A stretch of DNA of 64,000 nucleotides, taken from positions 17,402 through 81,401 of the forward strand of contig JAHPYY010000192.1 in assembly GCA_019058515.1 (NCBI GenBank), read 5' to 3'. The DNA comes from Promethearchaeota archaeon (GTDB lineage Archaea; Asgardarchaeota; Lokiarchaeia; Sigynarchaeales; SOKP01). A model generated the notes under the pieces. The model did not search any database. It saw nothing but the letters and a program-made list of their open reading frames with translations, and had not been told where the DNA came from. Positions 43,998 through 53,358 of this stretch are shown piece after piece; position 1 is the stretch's first letter; the number at the start of each line of letters is the position of its first letter. Both the position numbers and the translations under genes were made by a program.

Positions 43998-44678
43998 ATG
44001 AATAAAATCTTGGATTTTTTAGACCGTAATTACAACATAGTCAAATCGCGAATGATAACGCACATGAAATCGTCGTTAGAGTTTGGTAAAGAACTAATAG
44101 ATAGTGAGTTAAATGCAGGAGTCCTAGATTTCATCGTAAAACCCATTGTAAAGTCATTTTATGAGATATGGGTTAAAAACGATGTCAAAAACGGAACATT
44201 GAGTCAAATCAATACTGTCCTAGATGCCGCTGCTGAGTTAGTGAGAGAAGGGAACAATCAGGAAACTTTTGATGGTATTGTTGAGAGAGAATTCCCTAAG
44301 TATTTAAAAGCAGACCAAACCTATAGAAATTGTAAAAAAGATCACAAAAATTACAAAAGATTAGAAGAGAATACTAAGCAGACTTTTGTAAATTATTTAA
44401 AAAGGTTATCAATAATGCTTAGCGTGAATGAAGACTTAGAGAATTACGAAGAAATATATAAAATTGCCTTTAAAACCGAGGAAAACGCTCGAAACCATTT
44501 ATTAAAACAATTAGAATTCACCGAAAAAGGAATTGAAGTTGTTGAGGAAGACCCTTCGATACTTTCTATACCAATAGGAAAAAGGATAGCGATCGACATG
44601 ATTAGAAAAGGATTTGAAAAGGTAAAAAGCGATTTTTTAGAGGGGGTAAATAGTACGTTCAATAACCCGAACTACTAA
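43998..44678 (+). CDS. Helical protein, paralogue A of a tandem pair
   Basis: 226 residues, almost wholly helical, with no membrane segment or catalytic motif. The following gene is a clear paralogue: KFGK.LIDSELN.G..DFIVKPIVKSFY occurs in both, as do the segments ending in SI..IP.GK.I....+.KGFE. The N-terminal helices are amphipathic. The function is unknown. The pair is probably an operon arising by tandem duplication. Confidence 0.6.
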   Translation: MNKILDFLDRNYNIVKSRMITHMKSSLEFGKELIDSELNAGVLDFIVKPIVKSFYEIWVKNDVKNGTLSQINTVLDAAAELVREGNNQETFDGIVEREFPKYLKADQTYRNCKKDHKNYKRLEENTKQTFVNYLKRLSIMLSVNEDLENYEEIYKIAFKTEENARNHLLKQLEFTEKGIEVVEEDPSILSIPIGKRIAIDMIRKGFEKVKSDFLEGVNSTFNNPNY

Positions 44679-44781
44679 TTTATTAAACTTATGTTTAATT
44701 TAAGATCCCATGTCTTTATTCTAAATTATCATGCTCTTAAAACATATTTCCTGTTAAACTATGCCAATTAGGTGAGAGAAA

Positions 44782-45444
44782 ATATCGGAATACATCGACA
44801 AAAATTATAAAATTATTGAAAAAAGAATGATTGACCAAATGGAAGAATCTCTTAAATTTGGTAAAAAACTTATCGATAGCGAATTAAATACTGGAATTTT
44901 TGATTTTATAGTAAAACCTATAGTTAAATCGTTCTACAAGTATTGGAGTGAAAAAGACGCTCAGGTTGGCATATTAGAACAGATTCGGATAACTTTAGAG
45001 ACCGCAGCTGAATTGGTAAAAAACGGATCTACATTTAATGAAGAGAATTATGGACTAATCGAAAGAAACTTCCCTATATACCTAAAAAACGATCAAACCG
45101 ATAAGCAATGCAAAAAAAACCATAGAAATTATTCAAAATTAAAAGAAATCACCAAAAATTGCTTTATTAGTCAAGTTAAAGAGGCGATGATATTTTTAAG
45201 TGTCAAAGAGCAAGTTACTACTTACGAAGAACTGTGCCGAAGCGCATTTGATTCCAAGGAAAAAGCGCTTGCTGCGTTAAAGAAACAAATCGATTTTAAC
45301 GAACAGGGAATTTCTATTGTAGAAGGTGATGATTCAATACTAAATGTACCCGCAGGGAAAAACATCATATTAAAAGTGTTACGTAAAGGATTTGAATTAA
45401 CCAAAACAAAATTAATTGAAGAGTTAGACGAGATTTACAATTAA
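44782..45444 (+). CDS. Helical protein, paralogue B of a tandem pair
   Basis: 220 residues if it starts at the ATA at 44782; the first ATG is at 44827. Coding similarity to paralogue A clearly extends upstream of that ATG (ISEYIDKNYKIIEKRM against ILDFLDRNYNIVKSRM). The position matching A's ATG reads TGA at 44773-44775. So either an ATA start is used or the original start has been lost. The body matches A throughout (SLKFGKKLIDSELNTGIFDF). The function is unknown. Confidence 0.55.
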   Translation: MSEYIDKNYKIIEKRMIDQMEESLKFGKKLIDSELNTGIFDFIVKPIVKSFYKYWSEKDAQVGILEQIRITLETAAELVKNGSTFNEENYGLIERNFPIYLKNDQTDKQCKKNHRNYSKLKEITKNCFISQVKEAMIFLSVKEQVTTYEELCRSAFDSKEKALAALKKQIDFNEQGISIVEGDDSILNVPAGKNIILKVLRKGFELTKTKLIEELDEIYN

Positions 45445-45491
45445 TTATAATTAATCTTATTATAATTAGCTTAAGTGAGTAGAAGCCTCTA

Positions 45492-46559
45492 TTGAACGAA
45501 AGTAAGAGTTCCCAACAAAAAAAAATTTATTCCCGAATTTTTCTTCAGATATTTGCTATATTTATAATGGTAATGAGTTATTATTACATTTCTGAAGTCT
45601 TTGGATCGATTTCCACTGCGTTCGTAGAGGATTCAGGACAGTATATAATATTTGGATTTAGCTTATTCGTATTTTGTCTATTATCTTTTATGGCAGGACC
45701 AATCAATGGATTTGTTTCCGGGATTGTAGCAGAATTTCTTTATCAGCTATCTTTTTATAACCAATTGTACTTAGAATGGTGTATAATTATTGGTTTATTA
45801 GGTTTACTAAATGGGATGTATAAATACAAACCGACAAAATACCAAAATGCCATGAAAATTTATTATACTTTTTTAGCAGCTCTCACTTCATCGATCATTG
45901 CCTCTTTCTTAATAGCAGGATTTCAAATCGCTTTATATGGCTCGTTTAATCAACTCGAAGATATTATAATTAATTATGGTTTTAGATTTTTAATTCAATC
46001 TCTAATATCTTATGTTTTTATTGTACCAATTATACTTGTGTTGTATGATCGTGCGTTAGGCACTAAAGAACGATTCTTATATCATATACTTCTAACTCAT
46101 CATCCAATTTCAGCAAGTGACCATACATTTTACTTTAAATTTGGCCGAACAAAAATAAATTTTTGCTCAAGATGTTCGGGAGTTATTATTGGAGGATTGG
46201 TGGCGTTATTTTTCACTCATTTAACAATAAATATTTTTAATATTACTTTTCCAGCAGAGTTAGCTGTGTTGTTATGTATAGTATTTCCTATACCTGGATT
46301 AATCGATTGGGGAACCCAGAGGTTATTATATAGGAAAAGCACAACAGAATCTCGATTGTTAACAGGTTTTATTATCGGAAATGCGCTTCACTTCTTATCT
46401 TTTGCTACAAAGTATTTCGTATTAATGATGTTTATTGTAACGCTTTATTTTTCAATATTCTTTATTTTAGTTTATTTTGGAAACAAAAAGGAATTAAAGC
46501 GATTAGAAAAAGAGTCAAATCGTTTCTCTTCTGAAGGAAGAGAGGATTTTATCGAATGA
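45492..46559 (+). CDS. Membrane protein with DUF2085-like C-terminal part
   Basis: 355 residues with a TTG start. The N-terminal half has five to six membrane helices like small transporter-type modules. The C-terminal half contains HHPISASDHTFYFKFGRTKI, then FCSRCSGVIIGG, which matches the DUF2085 pattern (CH....R.F ... CaRC.G...G), followed by PIPGLIDWGTQ and further helices. The cysteines could bind metal or act in redox at the membrane. Its stop overlaps the next start as ATGA, so the two are translationally coupled. Confidence 0.65.
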   Translation: MNESKSSQQKKIYSRIFLQIFAIFIMVMSYYYISEVFGSISTAFVEDSGQYIIFGFSLFVFCLLSFMAGPINGFVSGIVAEFLYQLSFYNQLYLEWCIIIGLLGLLNGMYKYKPTKYQNAMKIYYTFLAALTSSIIASFLIAGFQIALYGSFNQLEDIIINYGFRFLIQSLISYVFIVPIILVLYDRALGTKERFLYHILLTHHPISASDHTFYFKFGRTKINFCSRCSGVIIGGLVALFFTHLTINIFNITFPAELAVLLCIVFPIPGLIDWGTQRLLYRKSTTESRLLTGFIIGNALHFLSFATKYFVLMMFIVTLYFSIFFILVYFGNKKELKRLEKESNRFSSEGREDFIE

Positions 46560-47071
46560 AAACAATCATATTTATCCATGGACTTGAAAGTTCAGGAAAA
46601 GGATTTAAAGCTAATTTTTTAAGAAAAAAGTTTTCAAGTTGCCTAACTCCTACATTCTTCCCTTTTGATGGAAAAATATCGTATAGTAAGCTACTAGAAA
46701 TCAGAATGACAGAATTACACGATATCCTAGTGGATAAAGATGACATAATCTTAATTGGATCGAGTTATGGAGGTTTAATGGCAACCCTTTATATAATTGA
46801 AAATCGCAAAAAAGTATGTCTTCTTGTGTTACTTGCACCATTTTTATCATTTCCTGCAAAAGCTTTACTCTCAAATTCGAAAATTGATGTTTTAACGATA
46901 ATTTTTCACGGTACGAGTGATGAAATAATTTCTATCGAATCGACAAAAGCTATTGCTACTAGATTATTTACGAATTTAGAATTTTACGAAGTTAATGATG
47001 ATCACATGCTTCATTCTACCGTGCAAAAAATCGACTGGAAAAACTTATTAGATAAAAGCCAAGAGAAATAG
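46556..47071 (+). CDS. YqiA/UPF0227-type small alpha/beta hydrolase
   Basis: 171 residues, the compact size of YqiA-like esterases. The sequence opens with TIIFIHGLESSGKGFKANFL. The nucleophile elbow is LIGSSYGGLMA, the acid is in FHGTSDEII, and the base is in NDDHMLHST. This is a complete Ser-Asp-His triad for ester or thioester hydrolysis. Its start overlaps the stop of the upstream DUF2085-like membrane gene. Confidence 0.75.
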   Translation: MKTIIFIHGLESSGKGFKANFLRKKFSSCLTPTFFPFDGKISYSKLLEIRMTELHDILVDKDDIILIGSSYGGLMATLYIIENRKKVCLLVLLAPFLSFPAKALLSNSKIDVLTIIFHGTSDEIISIESTKAIATRLFTNLEFYEVNDDHMLHSTVQKIDWKNLLDKSQEK

Positions 47072-47192
47072 AAATATTGGACTACTAAGATTTAATATGT
47101 AAAAAACCAATTAAGATCTATAGAGAGTATTGAATTTAAATAATTACTTTATTTAAATTTAAGAAAGTAATTAATTCGCATCATTGAGGAAA

Positions 47193-48818
47193 ATGTCGAA
47201 AAAAGTTTATGTGTGTAAGGAATGTGGTAATGTATTTCGTCCTGAACTTTCAAAACACATCGAGAACAACATTCAAGTATATTGTGAAATGTGTGGAACG
47301 CCGTTTATTCTTGGCGGTGTGGATTTTCAATATACGGGATTTAATAGGAAAGATTTCGCTAAAGCCCCAGCAATTAAAACTACAATTAAAAAGAAGGATT
47401 CGTTGGGCGCAATAATTAAGTTTTTCAATGCAATTGCTTACCTTCCTATTTTGATATTTGGTATTGTGGTTTTCGCTAGACTTCCTTTCGAAATTTTTTT
47501 TAATTTATCTGAATGGGGACCAATTCTAGTTTCGAGAGGATTTTTAGGTGCAGCCTCTCTTTCTATTGCCTTATATGATATTTTGCATATCTTACCTAAT
47601 GTGAAGAAAGCAAACTATGAAAGTATTGTCTTAGACTCCTTTTGTTTCGGGATTTTGGGGTGTGTGATATATGGAACTGGCGTTATAATTCTAATAAAGG
47701 GATTTTTCATTATCGTAAAAGTAGCTTTAGACAAGAAAAATACTAAAAATAAACTCTATTCGTTTGGTCAAAATATTAACACTTCGTTAAATAATTTTTC
47801 ATCATTAGCAGGAGTTATTATCATTTTCATGCTTATATGGAGTTTTTTCGATTATGGAATGGTCTATACTGGTAATTTCTTTGATACGATAACGATAGAT
47901 CAAATTGTAATGGCCTTTCCTTTTGTAGCTCAAGTAATTGTGTTCTTTGGCATGATTTTTGTCGCTTGCATATTTTTAATTTTAGATATTAGCATGTACG
48001 ATACCCTTAGGAAAAAAACAGAATTTAGTTTTGGGGATTCAGTTAAATTCTTCATCATTGGTGTGTGTAGCACGGTTGTATTTGCGGTAGGGATTTTCAT
48101 CTTATTGAAAGGAATTCTGATATTTTTCCTATTTATTGGGAAACCAATTGAAACTCCCCGTGAAAAATACGATTCATATGAAAAACCCACACTTCCTTCA
48201 AGCGAATACAGTGATAAACCTCCAGCAGAACAAGAGGAGGACTTAAAATTTCAGCAAAGAATTCCCCCTTCTCAATTACCTTCACAAATACCTAAGAACT
48301 TAACAGTAGGTCCTAGGAGAAATGTAGAGCATGTTGAGAGTTATCCACCAGAAAATTTAGTTAAACCAACCCCATTGTTAGAGAAAAGAGAAATAAGACA
48401 GACACCTAAACCGGTAATTTCTCCTGAGAAAAGGGAGGAAATAATAGAGTTAAAATTACACGAATCACTTTTACCCGTAAGAAACGATAACGATAAAAAA
48501 ATTGTAAAGGAGTATTTCAAGAAGATTTTTAATGTAATCTCTAAGGATCTTCGTGAGAAAATAAACGATTTGAACATTTCTAAAAGCGAAAAGAAAGAAA
48601 TACTTAGCGAACTCGCGTTTTTGTCAAAAGAAGAGCAACTGAAATATATTGGAGCTATCGTTAATCTGTATCAAACAATTCCTCAACTTTTGATAGAAAG
48701 AATTAAAAAAATACCAAAAATAAAACCTGAACATTTCGCAAAAATTATAAATCAACTAAAATATATGGATTCTGACGAACGATTAGAGTACATTCAATTT
48801 CTGGAAAAAAACGCTTAA
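47193..48818 (+). CDS. Zinc-ribbon membrane protein with C-terminal helical domain
   Basis: 541 residues from the ATG at 47193, which has GAGGA just upstream; a TTG at 47184 is the alternative. The N-terminal zinc ribbon is YVCKECGNVFRPE ... VYCEMCGTPF. Residues about 75-310 carry six or so membrane helices. A proline-rich linker (about 320-410) leads to a ~120-residue helical domain (KEYFKKIFNVISKDLREKI ... RLEYIQFLEKN). It resembles a membrane-bound sensor or scaffold. The winged-helix gene follows 11 bp later on the same strand. Confidence 0.6.
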   Translation: MSKKVYVCKECGNVFRPELSKHIENNIQVYCEMCGTPFILGGVDFQYTGFNRKDFAKAPAIKTTIKKKDSLGAIIKFFNAIAYLPILIFGIVVFARLPFEIFFNLSEWGPILVSRGFLGAASLSIALYDILHILPNVKKANYESIVLDSFCFGILGCVIYGTGVIILIKGFFIIVKVALDKKNTKNKLYSFGQNINTSLNNFSSLAGVIIIFMLIWSFFDYGMVYTGNFFDTITIDQIVMAFPFVAQVIVFFGMIFVACIFLILDISMYDTLRKKTEFSFGDSVKFFIIGVCSTVVFAVGIFILLKGILIFFLFIGKPIETPREKYDSYEKPTLPSSEYSDKPPAEQEEDLKFQQRIPPSQLPSQIPKNLTVGPRRNVEHVESYPPENLVKPTPLLEKREIRQTPKPVISPEKREEIIELKLHESLLPVRNDNDKKIVKEYFKKIFNVISKDLREKINDLNISKSEKKEILSELAFLSKEEQLKYIGAIVNLYQTIPQLLIERIKKIPKIKPEHFAKIINQLKYMDSDERLEYIQFLEKNA

Positions 48819-48829
48819 ACGATTGAAAA

Positions 48830-49738
48830 ATGGAAATCGAGAAAAAAAGAGAACGCAAAACTACTAAAGAGAAAGCTTCTTTAGAAGATAGTGCCTATAG
48901 AAAAACAGATTTCACTCCATTAATCAAAAAAGTAGAGATACGACAACCAGAAGTGGTAGAAAAGGCGTTTGAGCCAGAAGAATTTTTAGAAGAGCTGACA
49001 GAAATTGAAAAAGATGTACTAACAATTGCCGAAGATGTGTTAAAGCTTAAGCGATATGACGCAGAGTTCGACGAAATTGAGTCTGAATCGCAAATCCAGA
49101 AGTACCCTATTATTGAAAAACTATACGCTAAGTGTATATCAAAACTTTCTTTTAACAGGGGGTATACCAAACATGATCTCTTTCTTGCGATTCGAAGTCT
49201 TGAGGAAAAAAGCTGGATTGTTACTAATGAACGTAGAACAAAATTGGAAGTACTTGCAAACGATAAACTAGTGTCAATATTGGAGTTTATTAGAAAAAAT
49301 CCCGGAATACACGCCCGAGACGAAAAGATTGAAGAAGAATTAGAAATCACCAGAACTCCGTTTTTAAAGCATATTATGACCTTAGAAAGGTTTAAGTTGA
49401 TTCGTTCTAAAAAGGTTGGTAAGTCACTCCATTATTTTATAGGGGATGTTCCAGAGGATTTAGATGAATATCGAGTGTTGTTTTTAAATCCCTTGATTCC
49501 TAAAATAATCGAGGAATTCTTCCGTAACGAGACAGTTTCCATAACTCAATTATCAGAAAATTTAGAAATTTATTCTGGAACAATCCAGTATCACATTAAA
49601 AAAATGAAAAGATTGAACTTAATTAAAAAAGTTAAAAGGGAAACGGGTTCAATACACCTAGTTAATATAGAGTTATTGAAGCAATACAGTGAAATATTTA
49701 AAGAACCAAACTTCGGCGTAATACTAAAAGGACTATAG
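48830..49738 (+). CDS. Winged-helix DNA-binding protein
   Basis: 302 residues. After an acidic, probably disordered N-terminus and a helical middle, two winged-helix units are visible: KLVSILEFIRKNPGIHARDE with ITRTPFLKHIMTLERFKLI, and FFRNETVSITQLSENLEI with GTIQYHIKKMKRLNLIKKV. Both match archaeal ArsR-like regulators. It is likely a transcription regulator, perhaps controlled through the membrane protein encoded just upstream in the same operon. Confidence 0.7.
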   Translation: MEIEKKRERKTTKEKASLEDSAYRKTDFTPLIKKVEIRQPEVVEKAFEPEEFLEELTEIEKDVLTIAEDVLKLKRYDAEFDEIESESQIQKYPIIEKLYAKCISKLSFNRGYTKHDLFLAIRSLEEKSWIVTNERRTKLEVLANDKLVSILEFIRKNPGIHARDEKIEEELEITRTPFLKHIMTLERFKLIRSKKVGKSLHYFIGDVPEDLDEYRVLFLNPLIPKIIEEFFRNETVSITQLSENLEIYSGTIQYHIKKMKRLNLIKKVKRETGSIHLVNIELLKQYSEIFKEPNFGVILKGL

Positions 49739-49809
49739 AAATCTTATAACTCCCTTGTCTTTATTCATTTTTTTGTTAAGGTTTCCAGCATATTCGGGTT
49801 AAGCTATTT

Positions 49810-50688
49810 TTAACTTATCATTGACTTGATTTTGGGTAATTTGGAAATCAGTAACTTAATCGCTCGATCAATCCCGTTTTCCATGTCCGGGTGGATTTGA
49901 TTGGTTTTAAACAAATCGTAATTATCACTACCCGGTAAATCAGAAACAGATAAAATCGAGACTGTCTTTATATTGAATAACTTTCCTAAAAGAAATAATA
50001 TCGACGACTCCATATCCACGGCATTTACATTAATTGATCGCAAAGCCTTGATAAATTCATAAGTTTCGCAAAACAAGGCATCTGTCGTCCAGAGATCACC
50101 CTCGTTAATGTTGGTTTCAATTTCATTTTGATTGCCTTCCAAATAGCAGGCTTTTAATTCTTCGTTGGGTAATACAGAAAAAATAACTTGATTTCCTGTA
50201 ATCACATTTTGATAGGCCATAATGGGATTGGATATTTTATTAAGCTGATTAACAATAGCAGGATATTTTAAGAAATACGAAGGACTCGTTCCATCTCCAC
50301 AATATGCAATTTTTGGGATTATTATGTCTCCAATACTTACTGAGTTCGTCTGACTTATAATACCTCCACAAAAGTCAACTCTTAATACGATTTTAGTATT
50401 ACATCTTTTCAACGCCTCAATCGCAACCGCACAATTTGGACATCCGACGAGAGACCGAACAACACTTACTCTTACACCATTCAAAATTCCATTGTAAACG
50501 CGCCCATGCACGCGTTTTTCTTGTAATTTGTTGAGGATTTTTTTCATTACCATTTTAGTCGCCGGTAAAATCACTATGCCCCCTACATTCGATGGACTAG
50601 TTTCTAAGAATAACCTCACTAATTTTTCATCCACCGAGATAAACTTCATTCCAAAATTTAGAAGCTCACTTTTAATTTTATTAAACAT
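49810..50688 (-). CDS. Nucleoside phosphorylase (PNP/UDP family)
   Basis: 292 residues. The PNP/UDP fold motifs are VRSLVGCPNCAVAIEAL, VLRVDFCGGIISQTNSVSIG, IIPKIAYCGDGTSP, and the nucleoside site VDMESSILFLLG followed by ILSVSDLPGSDNY. It reversibly splits nucleosides with phosphate. The VDMES motif and DLPG fit uridine- or purine-phosphorylase-like members, and the base preference cannot be fixed. No membrane part. Confidence 0.75.
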   Translation of the reverse strand: MFNKIKSELLNFGMKFISVDEKLVRLFLETSPSNVGGIVILPATKMVMKKILNKLQEKRVHGRVYNGILNGVRVSVVRSLVGCPNCAVAIEALKRCNTKIVLRVDFCGGIISQTNSVSIGDIIIPKIAYCGDGTSPSYFLKYPAIVNQLNKISNPIMAYQNVITGNQVIFSVLPNEELKACYLEGNQNEIETNINEGDLWTTDALFCETYEFIKALRSINVNAVDMESSILFLLGKLFNIKTVSILSVSDLPGSDNYDLFKTNQIHPDMENGIDRAIKLLISKLPKIKSMIS

Positions 50689-50849
50689 CGTAGAACTAAA
50701 ATTAAGTTGAATGTTGAAATTATAATTGTGCTAGGAAATTTCTTATTAATATTATATCCTTATGGTTTGATAATATTTCACTACATTATTTTAGTAATAA
50801 AATTTTTAAAATTTATATTAATAAGTCAATTAACTTACTTTTCAAAAAG

Positions 50850-52808
50850 TTGAGTGTATTGATTAAAACCAATAGACACGATTTATCAATAATGTTAATC
50901 GGAATCATCTTCACGGTATCAATCTTAGGACATTTTGGAGGTGGTTTGAGTGATAGCTTTAAAATTAAGGGAATAAACATAACGAAAAATGAAAGGGAAT
51001 CCTTAAAATCTTCAGGATTTTGGCCTAATTGCCCTCAAATTCATATTTTTAACGACAATTGGACGCAAAACCCTTTAGATTGGATTCAAACTACTGCAGA
51101 AACCTCCAACACATATCATCTCATAGAGAATGTTAAAATAGACGGAGGAGGTGCTGATTATGGAATTAAAATCGAAAATTGCACACACCCTTTCGTTATT
51201 AGAAATTCTACGATACATAATGTGAAAACCGGGATATATTTGGTGGATCACACGGATAATGGAACAATACAAAATTGTACTATATTCGATACAACGGAAT
51301 GGACGGGTGGGATATATCTAGAAGATTATTGCGATAACAATAGAATAATAGGCAACAATGCTAGCTATAATGGAATGTTTGGGATACGCTTATGGAATAA
51401 CTGTATTAATAACATGGTGTCAGGAAACACCGTAACCAACAATACTATTGGAATAACATTGGAGTATTGCGATAACAATACAGTGTCCCAAAACACCGCA
51501 GCCAACAATACTCAGGAAGGGATCCTCGCGTTGGATAGTGATTACAACAAGATTAGAGGAAATAATGTAGCTAACAACACTATGAATGGGATACGATTAT
51601 ACCAGTTTAGTGAATTTAACACAATTTCAGGAAACAATATAACCAACAATAAAGAGAATGGGATACGGTTATTTAATGACGCCCAAAACAATACGATTTC
51701 AGGAAATATTATAACTAACAATAGTTTGAAGGGGATAGGGTTATGGTGGAGCAATGAAAACAACATCACCAAGAATTTAATATTCAACAATACTGTTTAC
51801 GGAATATATATAGATTCCTCATGTGTTAATAATCTGCAATTTTACAATTCTATTTTCAATAACTCAAATAACGCGTTTGATGAAGGTACAAATCAATGGA
51901 ATACCACTGAGATTGGGAACTACTGGGGTAACTACACGGGTTCTGACACCGACGGCGATGGGATAGGAGAAACCCCCCATAATCTCGTGGGAAATCAAGA
52001 CCATAAACCAATTGCTATATACGAACCAGTCTTTTTTGAAATCCCTAACGATCTGAGTTTCGAAGTTGGTTCTACTGGACAAACACTTACATGGGTAGTG
52101 CTAAAGGGATACGCCCTTGACCTACCATTCAATGTGTCTCGAGATGGGATTTCAGTACAAACAGGTGAATTATCTCAGTTTGAAACGGAAATCGTCGTGG
52201 ATGTCTCAGAACTTAATGTCGGAAATTATAATTATACATTCGAATTCGAAGAAAGTCAAGGAGTAAAGCAAATGGATGAAGTTACGGTAAATGTTACTGC
52301 AAAACCGGGAGAGTACGCTCCTCCGAGCAATGGAGGTGAACCTACTCTACCAAAACCAACCCCTCCAGGTGAGTTTGAGCTATCTCACAACGCAACCGAC
52401 CCTGACACTGATGGCATCTTTTTCTTGAGCTGGACAGAAGCCTCTGGCGCCGATAATTACTCCATTTATTATTACGATGAGTTTATAACCGAGATTAATG
52501 TTTCACTAAGCGCTGCCGCTCACGGTGTTGTTGAGTTATCGTACGAGATATCAGGATTATCAAATGGAGTGTATTACTATAAAGTTGTAGCTTTTAACGA
52601 AGTGGGTAGTACTCTTTCAAATTGTGTGAATGTAACCATAGACATCCCTCCTGAACCTGAACCAGAACCAGAACCAGATGACACAACCGGAACGATTGGG
52701 GAGCCTATAAGTTTGCTCTTTACCATCATGGCAAGCGTGATATCCATGTTTTCGATTGTTAGCGTAATCTCTCTGAAAATAAAATGGAATAAATACTCTA
52801 AAAATTAG
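50850..52808 (+). CDS. Secreted right-handed beta-helix (NosD-like) surface protein
   Basis: 652 residues with a TTG start, and a signal peptide near residues 14-32 (IMLIGIIFTVSILGHFGG). Residues about 95-370 are parallel beta-helix repeats of the NosD/CASH type (N.ISGNNITNNKENGIRLF), which usually bind or cleave carbohydrates. An Ig-like stretch (about 395-490) and a fibronectin-like domain (about 500-610) follow, then a PEPEPEPEP linker and a C-terminal membrane helix. It is probably anchored on the outer surface. Confidence 0.75.
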   Translation: MSVLIKTNRHDLSIMLIGIIFTVSILGHFGGGLSDSFKIKGINITKNERESLKSSGFWPNCPQIHIFNDNWTQNPLDWIQTTAETSNTYHLIENVKIDGGGADYGIKIENCTHPFVIRNSTIHNVKTGIYLVDHTDNGTIQNCTIFDTTEWTGGIYLEDYCDNNRIIGNNASYNGMFGIRLWNNCINNMVSGNTVTNNTIGITLEYCDNNTVSQNTAANNTQEGILALDSDYNKIRGNNVANNTMNGIRLYQFSEFNTISGNNITNNKENGIRLFNDAQNNTISGNIITNNSLKGIGLWWSNENNITKNLIFNNTVYGIYIDSSCVNNLQFYNSIFNNSNNAFDEGTNQWNTTEIGNYWGNYTGSDTDGDGIGETPHNLVGNQDHKPIAIYEPVFFEIPNDLSFEVGSTGQTLTWVVLKGYALDLPFNVSRDGISVQTGELSQFETEIVVDVSELNVGNYNYTFEFEESQGVKQMDEVTVNVTAKPGEYAPPSNGGEPTLPKPTPPGEFELSHNATDPDTDGIFFLSWTEASGADNYSIYYYDEFITEINVSLSAAAHGVVELSYEISGLSNGVYYYKVVAFNEVGSTLSNCVNVTIDIPPEPEPEPEPDDTTGTIGEPISLLFTIMASVISMFSIVSVISLKIKWNKYSKN

Positions 52809-52810
52809 TA

Positions 52811-52819
52811 TTTTTTTTT
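52811..52819 (+). terminator. T-run terminator
   Basis: Nine T three bases after the stop codon of the beta-helix gene. Confidence 0.4.
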
Positions 52820-53358
52820 AATTGTAATTTTTTTTTCTCTTTACTTAATATAAGTATGTGAAAAGTAGAACTTTGAGCTTAAATTAATAGTAAAATCCTT
52901 TGCATATAAGTGTCAAGATCTAAATACTTCAGAAATTTGATGCAAAGATAGTTAATTAGTAGGGCATAAAAACCTTTTGTTATCTTTTTATCATCTTTTA
53001 TAAATTCTTAGATTTTAACATTCTTTTCAACCTATAATTGATAATATCCCAAATCGCTACGCAAACTTAAATCCAATCGTTAAAAAACAACATTTTCTTT
53101 TTTATATATATTTTGGTTAACTTTAAACATTAAAATTATAAGATTGTTGAATTATGAGATTATTTTCAAAATATCTAAATAATCTTTATCGTCTTTTTGT
53201 TTATTTCAATTAATTTTTTGCGAGTTTTCGACTATTTTTTATAACGGCGAAGCTAATTAGCATTTTACTTATTTTTGTTAAACAATTAGTTTAAAATTTA
53301 CAATCGTTTTTGTTTATTAAGAAGCACTTGATAAAACACTTATCCATTTTTAGTCAAC
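52820..53358. other. AT-rich spacer, no gene seen
   Basis: About 540 bp without a protein-like frame on either strand or a clear structured RNA. Short T- and A-runs are common. The promoter of the Taw1 gene should lie near the right end. Confidence 0.35.

Noticed and set aside
48895..49350. Minus-strand frame of 151 codons within the winged-helix gene
   Set aside because: It is a serine/phenylalanine-rich reverse-strand shadow of a lysine/glutamate-rich coding region.
51300..51850. Repeats in the beta-helix gene as a DNA repeat array
   Set aside because: The repetition is at protein level (NosD-type coils) with variable DNA, so it is explained by the protein fold.
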